Shown here in pieces: positions 5,855 to 14,794 of a stretch of DNA of 54,986 bases. Both the position numbers and the translations under genes were made by a program. How positions within the stretch are numbered: position 1 is the first letter of the stretch; each line of letters begins with the position of its first letter. A model generated the notes under the pieces. It saw only the letters and a list, made by a program, of their open reading frames with translations. It ran no database searches and had not been told where the DNA came from. The stretch is from CAYJEQ01 sp964369235 (GTDB lineage Bacteria > Bacillota > Clostridia > Oscillospirales > Ruminococcaceae), in contig CAYJEQ010000009.1 of the NCBI GenBank assembly GCA_964369235.1, forward strand, positions 1 to 54,986, written 5' to 3'.

Positions 5855-8791
5855 ATGGCAACATTAATTACAAGGGTGGATAGAACTACAGGAAATTACC
5901 AAGATGTGTTTATCTACTGGATAGATGCTAGCTTTAACGGGCTAGATCAGCAGATAGCGGAGGCACAGATAAAGGTTTTTGTTCCTGAGTATTTTACTAC
6001 TATCATTGGAGATGTTTCAAAACCTGTTAAAGAGGTCAGAGAGGAGATTGTAACAGGTGGTAAAGAGATTATATATGATTTTGGCACTATAGAGGATTTA
6101 GGAATTGCAGTAAGGCTAGGCTTTGGCATTGTCTTTAACACCACAGCAGAAAACCTTACCTCCTACTCCTGTAATGCTGTTATGGTAATAAATGGTGTGG
6201 AGGTTATGTCCTCTTTAGGGGAAACTATTACCCTAGAGGCAGTGGGACAGTTTGAGATTACAAGGGAGATAGTGCTACCTTTAATTAGTCCCTCCAGTGG
6301 CAGTGGGGTGTTTTATAAGGTGGTACTTGAGAACTTTGGGGATTTAGGTGCTACTGCTAAGGATATAGAGATTATCTGCAAAGGAAGTAATTTACTAATA
6401 TTAGATGAGGATTACCCAGTAATAGGTAAAGATACCTCGGATGAATTTGCTGATAATACTGCTGATGGTATAGAGGGTAGATTTGTACAGGGGGATTTGG
6501 TATTTACCATTGATAGATTTAGTGGACAGCGATATGAGTTTATCTATAGAGGAGTACTGGACAGTGATTTAGATGTAGGTAGTGAAGTAGTTACCACTGC
6601 TAACTGGTGGATAGAAGATATACCACAACCTGAGGAAACACAGGAGATTACCCTATCAAAGCCAATATATCAAGGTCAGTTATCCATATATGCCCCAGAT
6701 TATAGCCAATCTGAGGAGTATATCTGCTACCGTTTAAATGTGATAAACAGTGGTAATCAGATACTGGAAGATGTGATTTTTGAGAATGTTTTACCTAGCC
6801 AGATAGAGTTTTATCAGTTTACCACTGGGGTATTTAATATTACAGCTATTAACCAAAGCCTAGACGCTCAGTATTATATAGACTACAAAACCATAGCTGG
6901 CATAACAGGTAGACTAGGGCCTTATAATACCGATGTAAACTCACTGGTTAATCTAGAGGATATTATCCCAGTAGGAGATGGACTGGATAGCCTAGTATGG
7001 GCACTGGACACTATGGGAATAGGTGTACAAAGCAGTGTTTCCCCACAGTTTTTAGGTAGGGTGTCCAGTACAGTAGCCATGGGTACTACTATATTAAATC
7101 ATATTAATCTGAGCTACAATGGAGAGATGGAAAGAGATGTGGTGGTAGATAATGCCGCTACAATAATAGGACAGTTCTCCACCCTTAGACCTGGCATATC
7201 TTCTTCTGTGGGAACTGCTCCTATTAGACCTAATGAGGTAATTAGATATACACTATCGGCAAACTGTAGTAGCTCCCCACTAAAAAGCCCAATATTTGCT
7301 ATGATACTACCACCACAGCTAGAATATATAGGTAACGAAAGCTACCGATACAAAGATATATTTACCAATATAAATCCACCACAGCCGAAGGTAGAATTAA
7401 CAGAGGATTTTGATGGATTAGGCAGTACCCTAGTGAAATTCCAGTTTACTGGTGAGGATAGCTATGATTTTAGACAGCTTGCCACCCTTAGAATATCCTT
7501 TGACACTCAGGTGAGGGTAGGAGCTAAGGGTGAGATATCCTCTAGTTTACTGCTAAATACTAAAGGTAGCAGTGGAGTGGTAGCTACAACAGTAGATGTA
7601 TATGTAGATAGGCAGAATATAGCAGAAGATGAAAGTGTATCACCTATCTATGGGGAAAGTAAGGCTATAGTAAATCAGATATTATTTTTTGTAAGCACCT
7701 CCTCTAACAAAAAGCTTAAGGGAATGTTGGATCAGGACTTTGTAAAGGAGCCGGCAGTAGGTAGCACCATAGAGGGTGGCACAGTGGAATACCATATATC
7801 CATAACCAATACAGGCAATGCAGATTTGTATAATCTAGAGCTGGTGGACATTCTGCCATATATAGGGGATAGTGGGGTAATAGAAATAAATAAATCCCGA
7901 GGCAGTGAATTTTCCGTATATGGATTAGGGGAAGTTATTGCAGTAAACACCACCACAGGGAAAGAGGTGGACTGTAAGATATATTATTCTACTAGCAGTG
8001 ACCCTGTAAGATTTGGGGGGCAGTTTAATATTATCGGCAGTGAGGACAACTGGAGTGAAAGTCTACCAGAAGATATTACCACTGTAAAATCCTTTAAGGT
8101 ACTATGTAGTGACAGTATACTGCTACCTGGTGAGAGTATAGTGGTGGCAATAATGGTGGTAGCACCAGTAGGGGTGGACATTGGAAAGATAGCATGGAAT
8201 AGTTTTGGCACTCAGGCAAGCTACTATGACACTAAAGGGGAAAGCCAGTATATGCTGGCAATAGAGCCAGCAAAGGTAGGGGTATCCATTGTGGAAAGTG
8301 ACCCAGATAGTGTTACTATTGGTGGTTTTGCATGGTTGGATACTGGGGGAGATGGTTACTACAGCCCACAGGAGGAGTATCTTAATGATGTAATGGTAGT
8401 TCTCTATAATGAGGAAAACCAGATGGTAAGGTATAGCTCCACCAGTACCGATACACAGGGGAATAAAGGCAGATATATCTTTAAAAACCTACCTGAGGGC
8501 AGTTATTATGTAAGATTTATTATAGATGAAAGTAAACTAAAGTTTACCAAGGAACAGCAGGAAGGCAGTAGAGCTAATAGCAATGGTTACACCTCTAGGA
8601 TAGACCTTACAGCTGGACAGGAAAATCTACAGATGAATGTAGGCATAAGGGCAAAAGGTGAGATTAGCCTACAGGAGATACTGCTTGTTAATAAACAGGC
8701 AAGAGGAATGGTTCGTGATGTAGTGAAAAATCAAATGCTACTGGTAATGAAACAGGAGGATATAGTGGATTTGATTGAGAAAGGACTGTAG
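5855..8791 (+). CDS. Large DUF11/SdrD_B-type surface protein with spore-motif tail
   Basis: The 978-residue protein has several beta-rich segments resembling DUF11/isopeptide-type Ig repeats (about 265-440, 445-600 and 630-790, with N-T-G-N-A-D-L-Y-N-L type signatures). They are followed by an SdrD_B-like domain at about 825-915 (GGFAWLDTGGDGYYSPQEE to the LPEGSYYVRF strand). The last 40 residues (ARGMVRDVVKNQMLLVMKQE) repeat the C-terminal block of the short protein at 4009. There is no signal peptide, membrane anchor or sorting motif, unusual for these adhesin domains but expected if the protein is deposited on the spore from the mother cell. AAAGGA lies 11 bases before the ATG. The overall role is inferred. 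Confidence 0.75.
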   Translation: MATLITRVDRTTGNYQDVFIYWIDASFNGLDQQIAEAQIKVFVPEYFTTIIGDVSKPVKEVREEIVTGGKEIIYDFGTIEDLGIAVRLGFGIVFNTTAENLTSYSCNAVMVINGVEVMSSLGETITLEAVGQFEITREIVLPLISPSSGSGVFYKVVLENFGDLGATAKDIEIICKGSNLLILDEDYPVIGKDTSDEFADNTADGIEGRFVQGDLVFTIDRFSGQRYEFIYRGVLDSDLDVGSEVVTTANWWIEDIPQPEETQEITLSKPIYQGQLSIYAPDYSQSEEYICYRLNVINSGNQILEDVIFENVLPSQIEFYQFTTGVFNITAINQSLDAQYYIDYKTIAGITGRLGPYNTDVNSLVNLEDIIPVGDGLDSLVWALDTMGIGVQSSVSPQFLGRVSSTVAMGTTILNHINLSYNGEMERDVVVDNAATIIGQFSTLRPGISSSVGTAPIRPNEVIRYTLSANCSSSPLKSPIFAMILPPQLEYIGNESYRYKDIFTNINPPQPKVELTEDFDGLGSTLVKFQFTGEDSYDFRQLATLRISFDTQVRVGAKGEISSSLLLNTKGSSGVVATTVDVYVDRQNIAEDESVSPIYGESKAIVNQILFFVSTSSNKKLKGMLDQDFVKEPAVGSTIEGGTVEYHISITNTGNADLYNLELVDILPYIGDSGVIEINKSRGSEFSVYGLGEVIAVNTTTGKEVDCKIYYSTSSDPVRFGGQFNIIGSEDNWSESLPEDITTVKSFKVLCSDSILLPGESIVVAIMVVAPVGVDIGKIAWNSFGTQASYYDTKGESQYMLAIEPAKVGVSIVESDPDSVTIGGFAWLDTGGDGYYSPQEEYLNDVMVVLYNEENQMVRYSSTSTDTQGNKGRYIFKNLPEGSYYVRFIIDESKLKFTKEQQEGSRANSNGYTSRIDLTAGQENLQMNVGIRAKGEISLQEILLVNKQARGMVRDVVKNQMLLVMKQEDIVDLIEKGL

Positions 8792-8837
8792 GTTATGTAG
8801 ATTGGGATACAGCCCCACAATTAATAGTGGGTAAATA

Positions 8838-8880
8838 AAAAAGCTAGGGTATACCAATGAGGTATCTCCTAGCTTTAGTT
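8838..8880 (+). terminator. Terminator after the large surface protein
   Basis: A 16-bp stem with two mismatches (AAAGCTAGG... with ...CCTAGCTTT) and an AATGA loop is followed by AGTTTTATT. It sits 47 bases past the stop and may also serve the minus strand. Confidence 0.75.
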
Positions 8881-8947
8881 TTATTGTGGGTATTTATCGA
8901 ATATTAGGGCACACAATAACTCATATAAAACCTTTATTATAGAGGGG

Positions 8948-9316
8948 TTATCTTCTGTGGATAAATTCTATTTTGTCCCCAGTGGCACCGGTAATAAAGA
9001 AGTAATCAGCGCCATTTTGGAATAGGAAATCGGCTTTCCCTATTGGGGTAGTAGTAAGACCTAAACTGCTAAAGTGATTATAATCTGTCTCTATATCATG
9101 GCTTACATAGGCTATATGCTCTATAAGGGTTTTATCTAGGGTACTGTCCTCAAATAGTTCATAGGTGTTGCTTCCATCGGTTATAAAGACAAATTCTTTC
9201 TTGCCCATGTATTTTTCTACTATTTTAAAGCCCAGTGTGTTAGTGTAAAAGTCCACTGCTTTTTGTAGGTTTGGCACTGTTAGATTAATATGGTCTACAG
9301 GTCTATTGAAATACAT
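8948..9316 (-). CDS. VOC (glyoxalase/bleomycin-resistance fold) family protein
   Basis: The 122-residue protein has the paired beta-alpha-beta-beta-beta pattern of the vicinal oxygen chelate fold. It begins HINLTVPNLQKAVDFYTNTLGF and has candidate metal ligands: an early His (DHINL), Glu in YELFE, His in EHIAYV and Glu in KIEFI near the end. The family includes glyoxalase I, dioxygenases and drug-binding proteins; the substrate cannot be told. ATG at 9316 is chosen because GGAGG lies 8 bases upstream; an ATG five codons earlier has no ribosome site. It stands alone downstream of the citrate regulator gene. Confidence 0.82.
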   Translation of the reverse strand: MYFNRPVDHINLTVPNLQKAVDFYTNTLGFKIVEKYMGKKEFVFITDGSNTYELFEDSTLDKTLIEHIAYVSHDIETDYNHFSSLGLTTTPIGKADFLFQNGADYFFITGATGDKIEFIHRR

Positions 9317-9447
9317 TGTATTATCCTCCATTAAATATTTATTTAGTAAGTTTAATCATAATACAAAAACTCTGTTTTATCCAGTGGTAAAGCAAAATAT
9401 AATTGCATAGCAAAAAATATAATTGTATAGGTTGTAGGGGAGTGTAA

Positions 9448-10167
9448 TTAATGGCTACTAGGGGATAGGATTTTTTCTAGTTCAGCTTTACTACTTGGGA
9501 TAATTCGGTAGTAAAGAGTAGGTCTACCTACACTGCCATATATTACCTTTTCCTCAATATAGGACTGCTGGAATAGGTAGTCAAAATATTTCTTTACAGT
9601 AACACGGGATATATTACTTGTGGTAGCAATTTCATTAATAGTAAAATCTTCACTATGTTTTAGTATTATGCCACAGATATTTATAAGGGTTTTTTTATCC
9701 AAGCCTTTAGGTAGACTGTTTTCGCTAATGTTTTTCTTATTTGTAAATATCATATTGTCAAGGTCACGCTGGTCAAAAATATCTTTTTGTAGATATAATA
9801 CCCGAGATTTTGCAAGATTAAGGCTTTTTTCAAACCTTGTAAAGCTAAAAGGTTTTACCAAATAATCACAGACTCCATAGGACATAGCTGTAAAGATATG
9901 ATCCTTATCCTTAGCTGCGCTTACTATAATCACCTCTACAGGAATATTATTACTGCGAATGTACTTTAGGAGATTAATACCACTATCACCACCTAGAAAT
10001 ATATCCAATAATACAATATGGGCAGTGTGATTACATAGAAAATTCTTTGCTTCCTCTACAGAGTTTACCACACCAGCTAATACCACGCCCTGTGTCTTTT
10101 TTAAATATGATGAGTTAATCTGTGCAACCATTGGATCATCTTCCACTATTAATACCTTAATCTCCAT
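9448..10167 (-). CDS. citB: CitB/DcuR-family response regulator
   Basis: The 239-residue protein has a receiver domain at about 3-120, with acidic pocket E9/D10/D11, phospho-acceptor D55 in LLDIFLGG and the conserved Lys in LVKPF. A C-terminal helix-turn-helix is in the segment FTINEIATTSNISRVTVKKY. This is the layout of regulators paired with citrate/C4-dicarboxylate sensor kinases. Its ATG overlaps the kinase gene by 11 bases, so the two are co-translated. The system is divergent from citDEF and so probably activates that operon when external citrate is present. The exact ligand is inferred from context. Confidence 0.88.
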   Translation of the reverse strand: MEIKVLIVEDDPMVAQINSSYLKKTQGVVLAGVVNSVEEAKNFLCNHTAHIVLLDIFLGGDSGINLLKYIRSNNIPVEVIIVSAAKDKDHIFTAMSYGVCDYLVKPFSFTRFEKSLNLAKSRVLYLQKDIFDQRDLDNMIFTNKKNISENSLPKGLDKKTLINICGIILKHSEDFTINEIATTSNISRVTVKKYFDYLFQQSYIEEKVIYGSVGRPTLYYRIIPSSKAELEKILSPSSH

Positions 10168-11725
10168 ATGCTATACGCTCCTTTAACTGAATATGCACTG
10201 TAAATGTAGTACCTAGTTCGCTAGAGTAGTTGTTAATCATTCCGTTATTTCTATTTATGCAGTTTATAACGGTATATAGACCTGTTCCGTGACCATTGCC
10301 TTTAGTAGTAACATCTTTTTGGTATATTCTATCAACTATATCACCATCAATTCCTGTACCATTGTCCTTTATAGTAAGGGAAAGCACCTGTGTTTCACAG
10401 TCAAAATCCAATTTAAGCACCACTGTAGGGTTTAGAGAATCACTGCTAAAAGATTCAAAGGCGTTTTCTATAAGATTACCTAGTATAGTGATTATATCAT
10501 AAAGTTGTTCGGAGCTTTCAATCTCGGGAATTTGCGAAGTGCTAGCTACAGTAAACTTTACACCCAGTTCCTTAGACCTAGAATATTTACTATGTAAGAA
10601 GGCTGTAAGGATGTAATCGTTAATCATAAAATCTAGCTCTAGGGATTCACTATTTTTATTTATCACTATATTTTCTACATAGCTTTTCAGTGAATCATAT
10701 TTCTCCAGATCAATTAGCCCTGATATTGTATGTATAGTGTTTCTAAATTCATGTACCTGTGCTCTAACAGCATTCATATAGTTTTTTACCCCTGTTAACT
10801 CCTCAGCAAATACAAATAGGGCAGACTTAGGCTTAATGGTAAATACGGTGGCTATTCTTTTGTTATTGCTGACAATCTCATTTTGGTCAATATAGTATTC
10901 CACATTATTATACTTTACTGTGGAATTTTCCCCTATGTTTTTATGACTGGAAAAAGTAGTGTATATATTCTGGCTGTCACTGGTGTTTTCCTGATAGCTT
11001 AGCATATTTCTAGCAGCTTTATTAATCTGGGTAAGATTGCTGTTAGCATCAAAGAATAGTACCCCCTCATTAATAGAGTTAAGGGCTATGTCTATCTCCT
11101 GAGTAATGCGTATTATATCCTCAGGCTCGTGGTTAAGTAGTAGTTTTCTTATTCGTTTAGCAGCGTTATTTGATCCAAAAGATGATATAAACACTACAAA
11201 AATGCCACTAAATAACACGATGGATAAACAGCTAAGGAAGGTAGAGTAGAATATGTCGTTTTCAGTACCTACTACCACATAGCCTATAAGCTGATTATTA
11301 TCCATAATAGGGTGGATAGATTTTAAAGCATCTCCTTGAGAGCCTGTATAGTCAAAGCTGTAATAAGCCTCGGAAGGTGTTTGTGGTAGGGTTAGTGTGG
11401 TGTCTGCTGGGGTGCCTATTAAACTGTCTATGGGGTGTATCTGCCTAATATTATCTTTATTAGCGATAACAATGTAATAACTACCAGATTTAGATGTACT
11501 ATCAATGATATCTTTTGCTGCTGTGTAGTTATTGCCATACTTTAAATAGTCAATAATGGTTTGGTTATGACTTATATTCTCAGCAATTGTTAGGTTGATG
11601 CTACCAGCACTCTCAAACTGGAGATAGAATATATACCCAGAAAATATTAGACTAAGAATTGTTACAACTAAAAGCACTATAATGGTAATGGATTTTGTGA
11701 TTTCATTATGTAAGCGGTATTTCAT
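10157..11725 (-). CDS. citA: CitA/DcuS-family sensor histidine kinase
   Basis: The 522-residue protein has one membrane span at about 12-34, an extracytoplasmic PAS-like (Cache) ligand domain to about 155, a second span at about 160-182, a cytoplasmic PAS domain at about 205-300, an H-box with VHEFRN (His at about 325) and an ATPase domain with NLIENAFES, DNGTGI and GHGTGLYTV motifs. The HEFRN box is typical of the citrate/fumarate sensor class. ATG at 11725 is chosen because AAGGAG lies 11 bases before it; an upstream GTG overlaps that ribosome site. Citrate as ligand is inferred from the divergent citrate lyase operon. Confidence 0.88.
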   Translation of the reverse strand: MKYRLHNEITKSITIIVLLVVTILSLIFSGYIFYLQFESAGSINLTIAENISHNQTIIDYLKYGNNYTAAKDIIDSTSKSGSYYIVIANKDNIRQIHPIDSLIGTPADTTLTLPQTPSEAYYSFDYTGSQGDALKSIHPIMDNNQLIGYVVVGTENDIFYSTFLSCLSIVLFSGIFVVFISSFGSNNAAKRIRKLLLNHEPEDIIRITQEIDIALNSINEGVLFFDANSNLTQINKAARNMLSYQENTSDSQNIYTTFSSHKNIGENSTVKYNNVEYYIDQNEIVSNNKRIATVFTIKPKSALFVFAEELTGVKNYMNAVRAQVHEFRNTIHTISGLIDLEKYDSLKSYVENIVINKNSESLELDFMINDYILTAFLHSKYSRSKELGVKFTVASTSQIPEIESSEQLYDIITILGNLIENAFESFSSDSLNPTVVLKLDFDCETQVLSLTIKDNGTGIDGDIVDRIYQKDVTTKGNGHGTGLYTVINCINRNNGMINNYSSELGTTFTVHIQLKERIAYGD

Positions 11726-12043
11726 AATAGTATTCACTCCTTATTTGATGTTTTGTGTGATTATGTCACAGGGAGTCAGTGGCAAAATTTCGGCTAGAAT
11801 CCTTACCTAAAATACACAAAACTCATCTTTGAAAGGCTGTTTTAAACTAAAGCCTTCCCATTAATATTTTAAAATTCATAGGTTAATCTGTTAGCTAATT
11901 ATAACATATTTTGTAGTAATTGTTTACTTTAATAACTTAAATAATTAATAAAATACTTTAAAAAAGTTTTAATTAGTTGCATATTATATAAAAAATTTTA
12001 TGAAATGCTATAATACATTCATATTTAACAGGAGGTATAGCTA
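11726..12043. promoter_or_regulatory. Divergent control region of the citrate locus
   Basis: A perfect TATAAT at 12009-12014 and an AGGAGG at 12030-12035 (8 bases before ATG) serve citD. The expected -35 position (about 11986-11991) reads only A/T and does not resemble TTGACA, as expected for a promoter that needs an activator such as the adjacent CitB-type regulator. The long A/T tract at 11930-12005 is the likely regulator-binding zone. On the citA side an AAGGCT/AGCCTT hairpin near 11830-11855 lies in the leader. Confidence 0.55.
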
Positions 12044-12322
12044 ATGAGAATTTCCCAAATATCACGATGTGGTTCCCTAGAATCCAATGATATATTCATT
12101 ATTCTAGAGCCTATGGAAGGTGAGGATATTACAATTAATCTGACAAGCACTGTAAAATATCAGTATGGTAATCAGATTGAAAATCTTATCCGAAGCACCT
12201 TGGAAAAATACCAAATACAAGGGGTATTAGTAGAAGCTAATGACCATGGGGCACTAGACTGCACCATTGAAGCAAGGGTTGAGATAGCTTTAGAAAGGGC
12301 AGGTGTAGTTATAGATGATTAA
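12044..12322 (+). CDS. citD: Citrate lyase acyl carrier protein (gamma subunit)
   Basis: The 92-residue protein carries the 2'-(5''-triphosphoribosyl)-3'-dephospho-CoA group on which citrate lyase shuttles acetyl and citryl thioesters. The attachment motif SLESND is at residues 11-16 with the modified serine at about 14, as in known CitD proteins. The length matches the family. It is first in the operon, behind the TATAAT promoter, and its end overlaps citE by 8 bases. The genes that make and attach the prosthetic group (citC, citX, citG) are not in this window and must lie elsewhere if the complex is active. Confidence 0.93.
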   Translation: MRISQISRCGSLESNDIFIILEPMEGEDITINLTSTVKYQYGNQIENLIRSTLEKYQIQGVLVEANDHGALDCTIEARVEIALERAGVVIDD

Positions 12323-13178
12323 TAAAGATGTAATAATTCGCAATATGTTAGTAATGCCAGCTAATAATCCATCAATGCTATTAAAATCCACCTGTTTCAA
12401 GGCTGATTCATATATATTTGATTTAGAAGATGGGGTTAGCTTTTCTGAGAAGGATGCAGCTAGACGACTACTTGTAAAACATCTTAAAACTATGGATTTT
12501 ACAGGTGAAACAATCATAGTTAGAGTAAATAACGATAATCCTCAGATGCTAGAAGCTGATCTTAAAGCAGTGGCAAATACTGGCATATGGGCAGTGGTAA
12601 TCCCAAAATGTGAGAACAAAGAGATTATTACACTAGTAGAGTCCATACTAGATAAATATACCACAGGTGATAGACAGCTAGGTATTATACCAGTTATCGA
12701 AACAGGAAAAGGAGCTTTAAATACACAGGAGATAATCGGTGCTAGCGACAGAATAGTGGCAGCACAGTTTGGTGCAGGGGATTATGCCAGTGATATAGGT
12801 GCTACAGCAAGTAAAACAGGTATGGAGTTTTTATTTGCAAGATCGGTAATAATTAATGCCTGTGCTCAGTACGGGGTAATGGCAATAGATGCTCCATGTC
12901 TATCTTTAGAAAATCCACAGGAGTTAAGGGAAGACTGTGAAAATTCTAAAAACATGGGATTTGTAGGAAAAATAGCAATTAATCCTAGACAGATAGAGGT
13001 AATTAATGAAGTATTTACCCCTAGCGAAAAGGAAATAAATTGGTCTAGAAAGATTATTGAAGCACTGTCTAATTCAGATAGTGGGGTAATTAGTGTAGAC
13101 GGTAAAATGATAGATATTGCTATAACTAAAAAAGCAGAAAAAGTACTAAGCTTTGCAAGAAAGGTGGGTATTATCTAA
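12315..13178 (+). CDS. citE: Citrate lyase beta subunit (citryl-ACP lyase)
   Basis: The 287-residue protein splits citryl-ACP to oxaloacetate and acetyl-ACP in the cytoplasmic citrate lyase complex. It shows the HpcH/HpaI-CitE TIM-barrel signatures: YIFDLEDGV (metal-binding acidic residues, about 34-42), IPVIETGKGA, AAQFGAGDYASDIG and KIAINPRQI. The length is normal for CitE. The start overlaps the end of citD by 8 bases and one base separates its stop from the citF ATG, so the three subunits are tightly coupled. Confidence 0.94.
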   Translation: MINKDVIIRNMLVMPANNPSMLLKSTCFKADSYIFDLEDGVSFSEKDAARRLLVKHLKTMDFTGETIIVRVNNDNPQMLEADLKAVANTGIWAVVIPKCENKEIITLVESILDKYTTGDRQLGIIPVIETGKGALNTQEIIGASDRIVAAQFGAGDYASDIGATASKTGMEFLFARSVIINACAQYGVMAIDAPCLSLENPQELREDCENSKNMGFVGKIAINPRQIEVINEVFTPSEKEINWSRKIIEALSNSDSGVISVDGKMIDIAITKKAEKVLSFARKVGII

Positions 13179-13179
13179 T

Positions 13180-14730
13180 ATGGTAAAAAATGCATTAGGA
13201 AGAGAAGTTCCTGAATATGTTTCTGGATATGGTAATGTGACACCTTATAAAGGAGTTTTCAAACATCTGCCTACAGATTTAAAAAAATATAGCCCACCTG
13301 TAAAAGCAGCAGTAGCTAGAGGTGAGGACAAGTTACTAGACAGCCTAAAAGATGTATTTGTAAAACTAGGGATAAAAGATGGCATGACACTGAGTTTTCA
13401 TCATCACTTTAGAGAGGGTGATAAGGTTCTAAATGCTGTAATAGATACAGCAGCAGAGCTAGGGCTGAAAAATCTTAAGGTGGCAACCTCTGGGATTATG
13501 AATTGCCACCATCCACTGGTTAAGCATTTTAAAAGTGGTGTAGTAACCCACCTAGACACCAATGGATTAATGGGTGCTATGGCAGACTATGTAGCTAGTG
13601 GAAAGATGGAAAACCCTGTGGTGCTTCGTTCTCACGGAGGGAGAGCAAGAGCTATTGAAACAGGACAGCTGCATATAGATGTTGCCTTTATCGGTGCTTC
13701 CTGTGCAGATAGAATGGGTAATCTAAATGGATGTGACGGAGAATCAGCCTTTGGTTCTTTGGGATATGCCATTGTAGATGGAATGTATGCAGATAATGTG
13801 GTAGGGGTAACCGATACAATAAGTGATTATCCACTAAGCCATATTAGCGTGCCACAAACTAGGGTGGATTATATAGTTAAATTAGAGGAAGTTGGGGATG
13901 TAAAAGGAATATCAACAGGAAGCCTAGCCCTAACTAAAGACCCTATACAGCTAGGTATTGCAAAGGAAGCTACAAAAATAGTAGATGCCCTAGGTTTAGT
14001 AAAAGATGGGTATTCCTTTCAAACAGGATCCGGTGGCCCTTCACTGGCTTTTGCTGGATATATGAGTGATATGCTAAAGTTCAGAGATATTACAGGTGGC
14101 TTTGTAGTAGGTGGTATTACAGCCTATATGGTACAGATGTTAGAAGATGGGGTAATCCGTCAGGCATATGATACCCAGAGCTTTGATTTAAGAGCAGCAA
14201 AATCCGTATTAAATAATCCTAAACATGTAGAAATGGGTGCAGATTACTATGCCTCACCTATGAATAGTGGTTGTATAGTAAATTACCTAGATACCTGTTT
14301 AATCGGTGGATTTGAGCTGGATACAGACTTTAATCTTAACTGTTTAACAGGGATGGATGGAGTAACTAGAACAGGTATAGGTGGTAATCCAGATACAGCA
14401 GCAGGCTCAGCCCTTACTATAGTAACAGCAAATCTTATTCGTAGCAGAGTACCAACCATAGTGGATAGAGTCCATACCCTATGCACTCCAGGGGATAGTA
14501 TAGATATTATTGTAACTGACAGAGGAACAGCAGTTAATCCTAAAAGACAGGATATAATTGAGAAACTAACTAAGGCTGGTATAAAGCTGCATACTATAGA
14601 GGAGCTTAAGGAAATTGCAGAAAGACTAGTTGGTAAACCTGAGCCTATACAGGTTACCGATAAGGTTGTAGCAATAATTGAGTATCGTGATGGAACAGTA
14701 ATTGACACAATAAAACAGGTAGTAAAGTAA
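13180..14730 (+). CDS. citF: Citrate lyase alpha subunit (citrate:acetyl-ACP transferase)
   Basis: The 516-residue protein exchanges acetyl for citrate on the acyl carrier protein. It begins MVKNALGREVPEYVSGYG and contains FHHHFREGD, GGRARAIETGQLHIDVAFIGA and FQTGSGGPSLA, all family hallmarks, and has the length of characterised CitF. ATG at 13180 follows the citE stop by one base and has an AAGGTGG site about 12 bases before it; an upstream in-frame ATG lies inside citE and lacks support. Together with citD and citE it makes a complete catalytic complex. Confidence 0.95.
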   Translation: MVKNALGREVPEYVSGYGNVTPYKGVFKHLPTDLKKYSPPVKAAVARGEDKLLDSLKDVFVKLGIKDGMTLSFHHHFREGDKVLNAVIDTAAELGLKNLKVATSGIMNCHHPLVKHFKSGVVTHLDTNGLMGAMADYVASGKMENPVVLRSHGGRARAIETGQLHIDVAFIGASCADRMGNLNGCDGESAFGSLGYAIVDGMYADNVVGVTDTISDYPLSHISVPQTRVDYIVKLEEVGDVKGISTGSLALTKDPIQLGIAKEATKIVDALGLVKDGYSFQTGSGGPSLAFAGYMSDMLKFRDITGGFVVGGITAYMVQMLEDGVIRQAYDTQSFDLRAAKSVLNNPKHVEMGADYYASPMNSGCIVNYLDTCLIGGFELDTDFNLNCLTGMDGVTRTGIGGNPDTAAGSALTIVTANLIRSRVPTIVDRVHTLCTPGDSIDIIVTDRGTAVNPKRQDIIEKLTKAGIKLHTIEELKEIAERLVGKPEPIQVTDKVVAIIEYRDGTVIDTIKQVVK

Positions 14731-14794
14731 TAGTTCACTAAAAATCTAGCTATATTAAAGTTAATCTAATAAAATAGAAAAATGGAGAATTACT

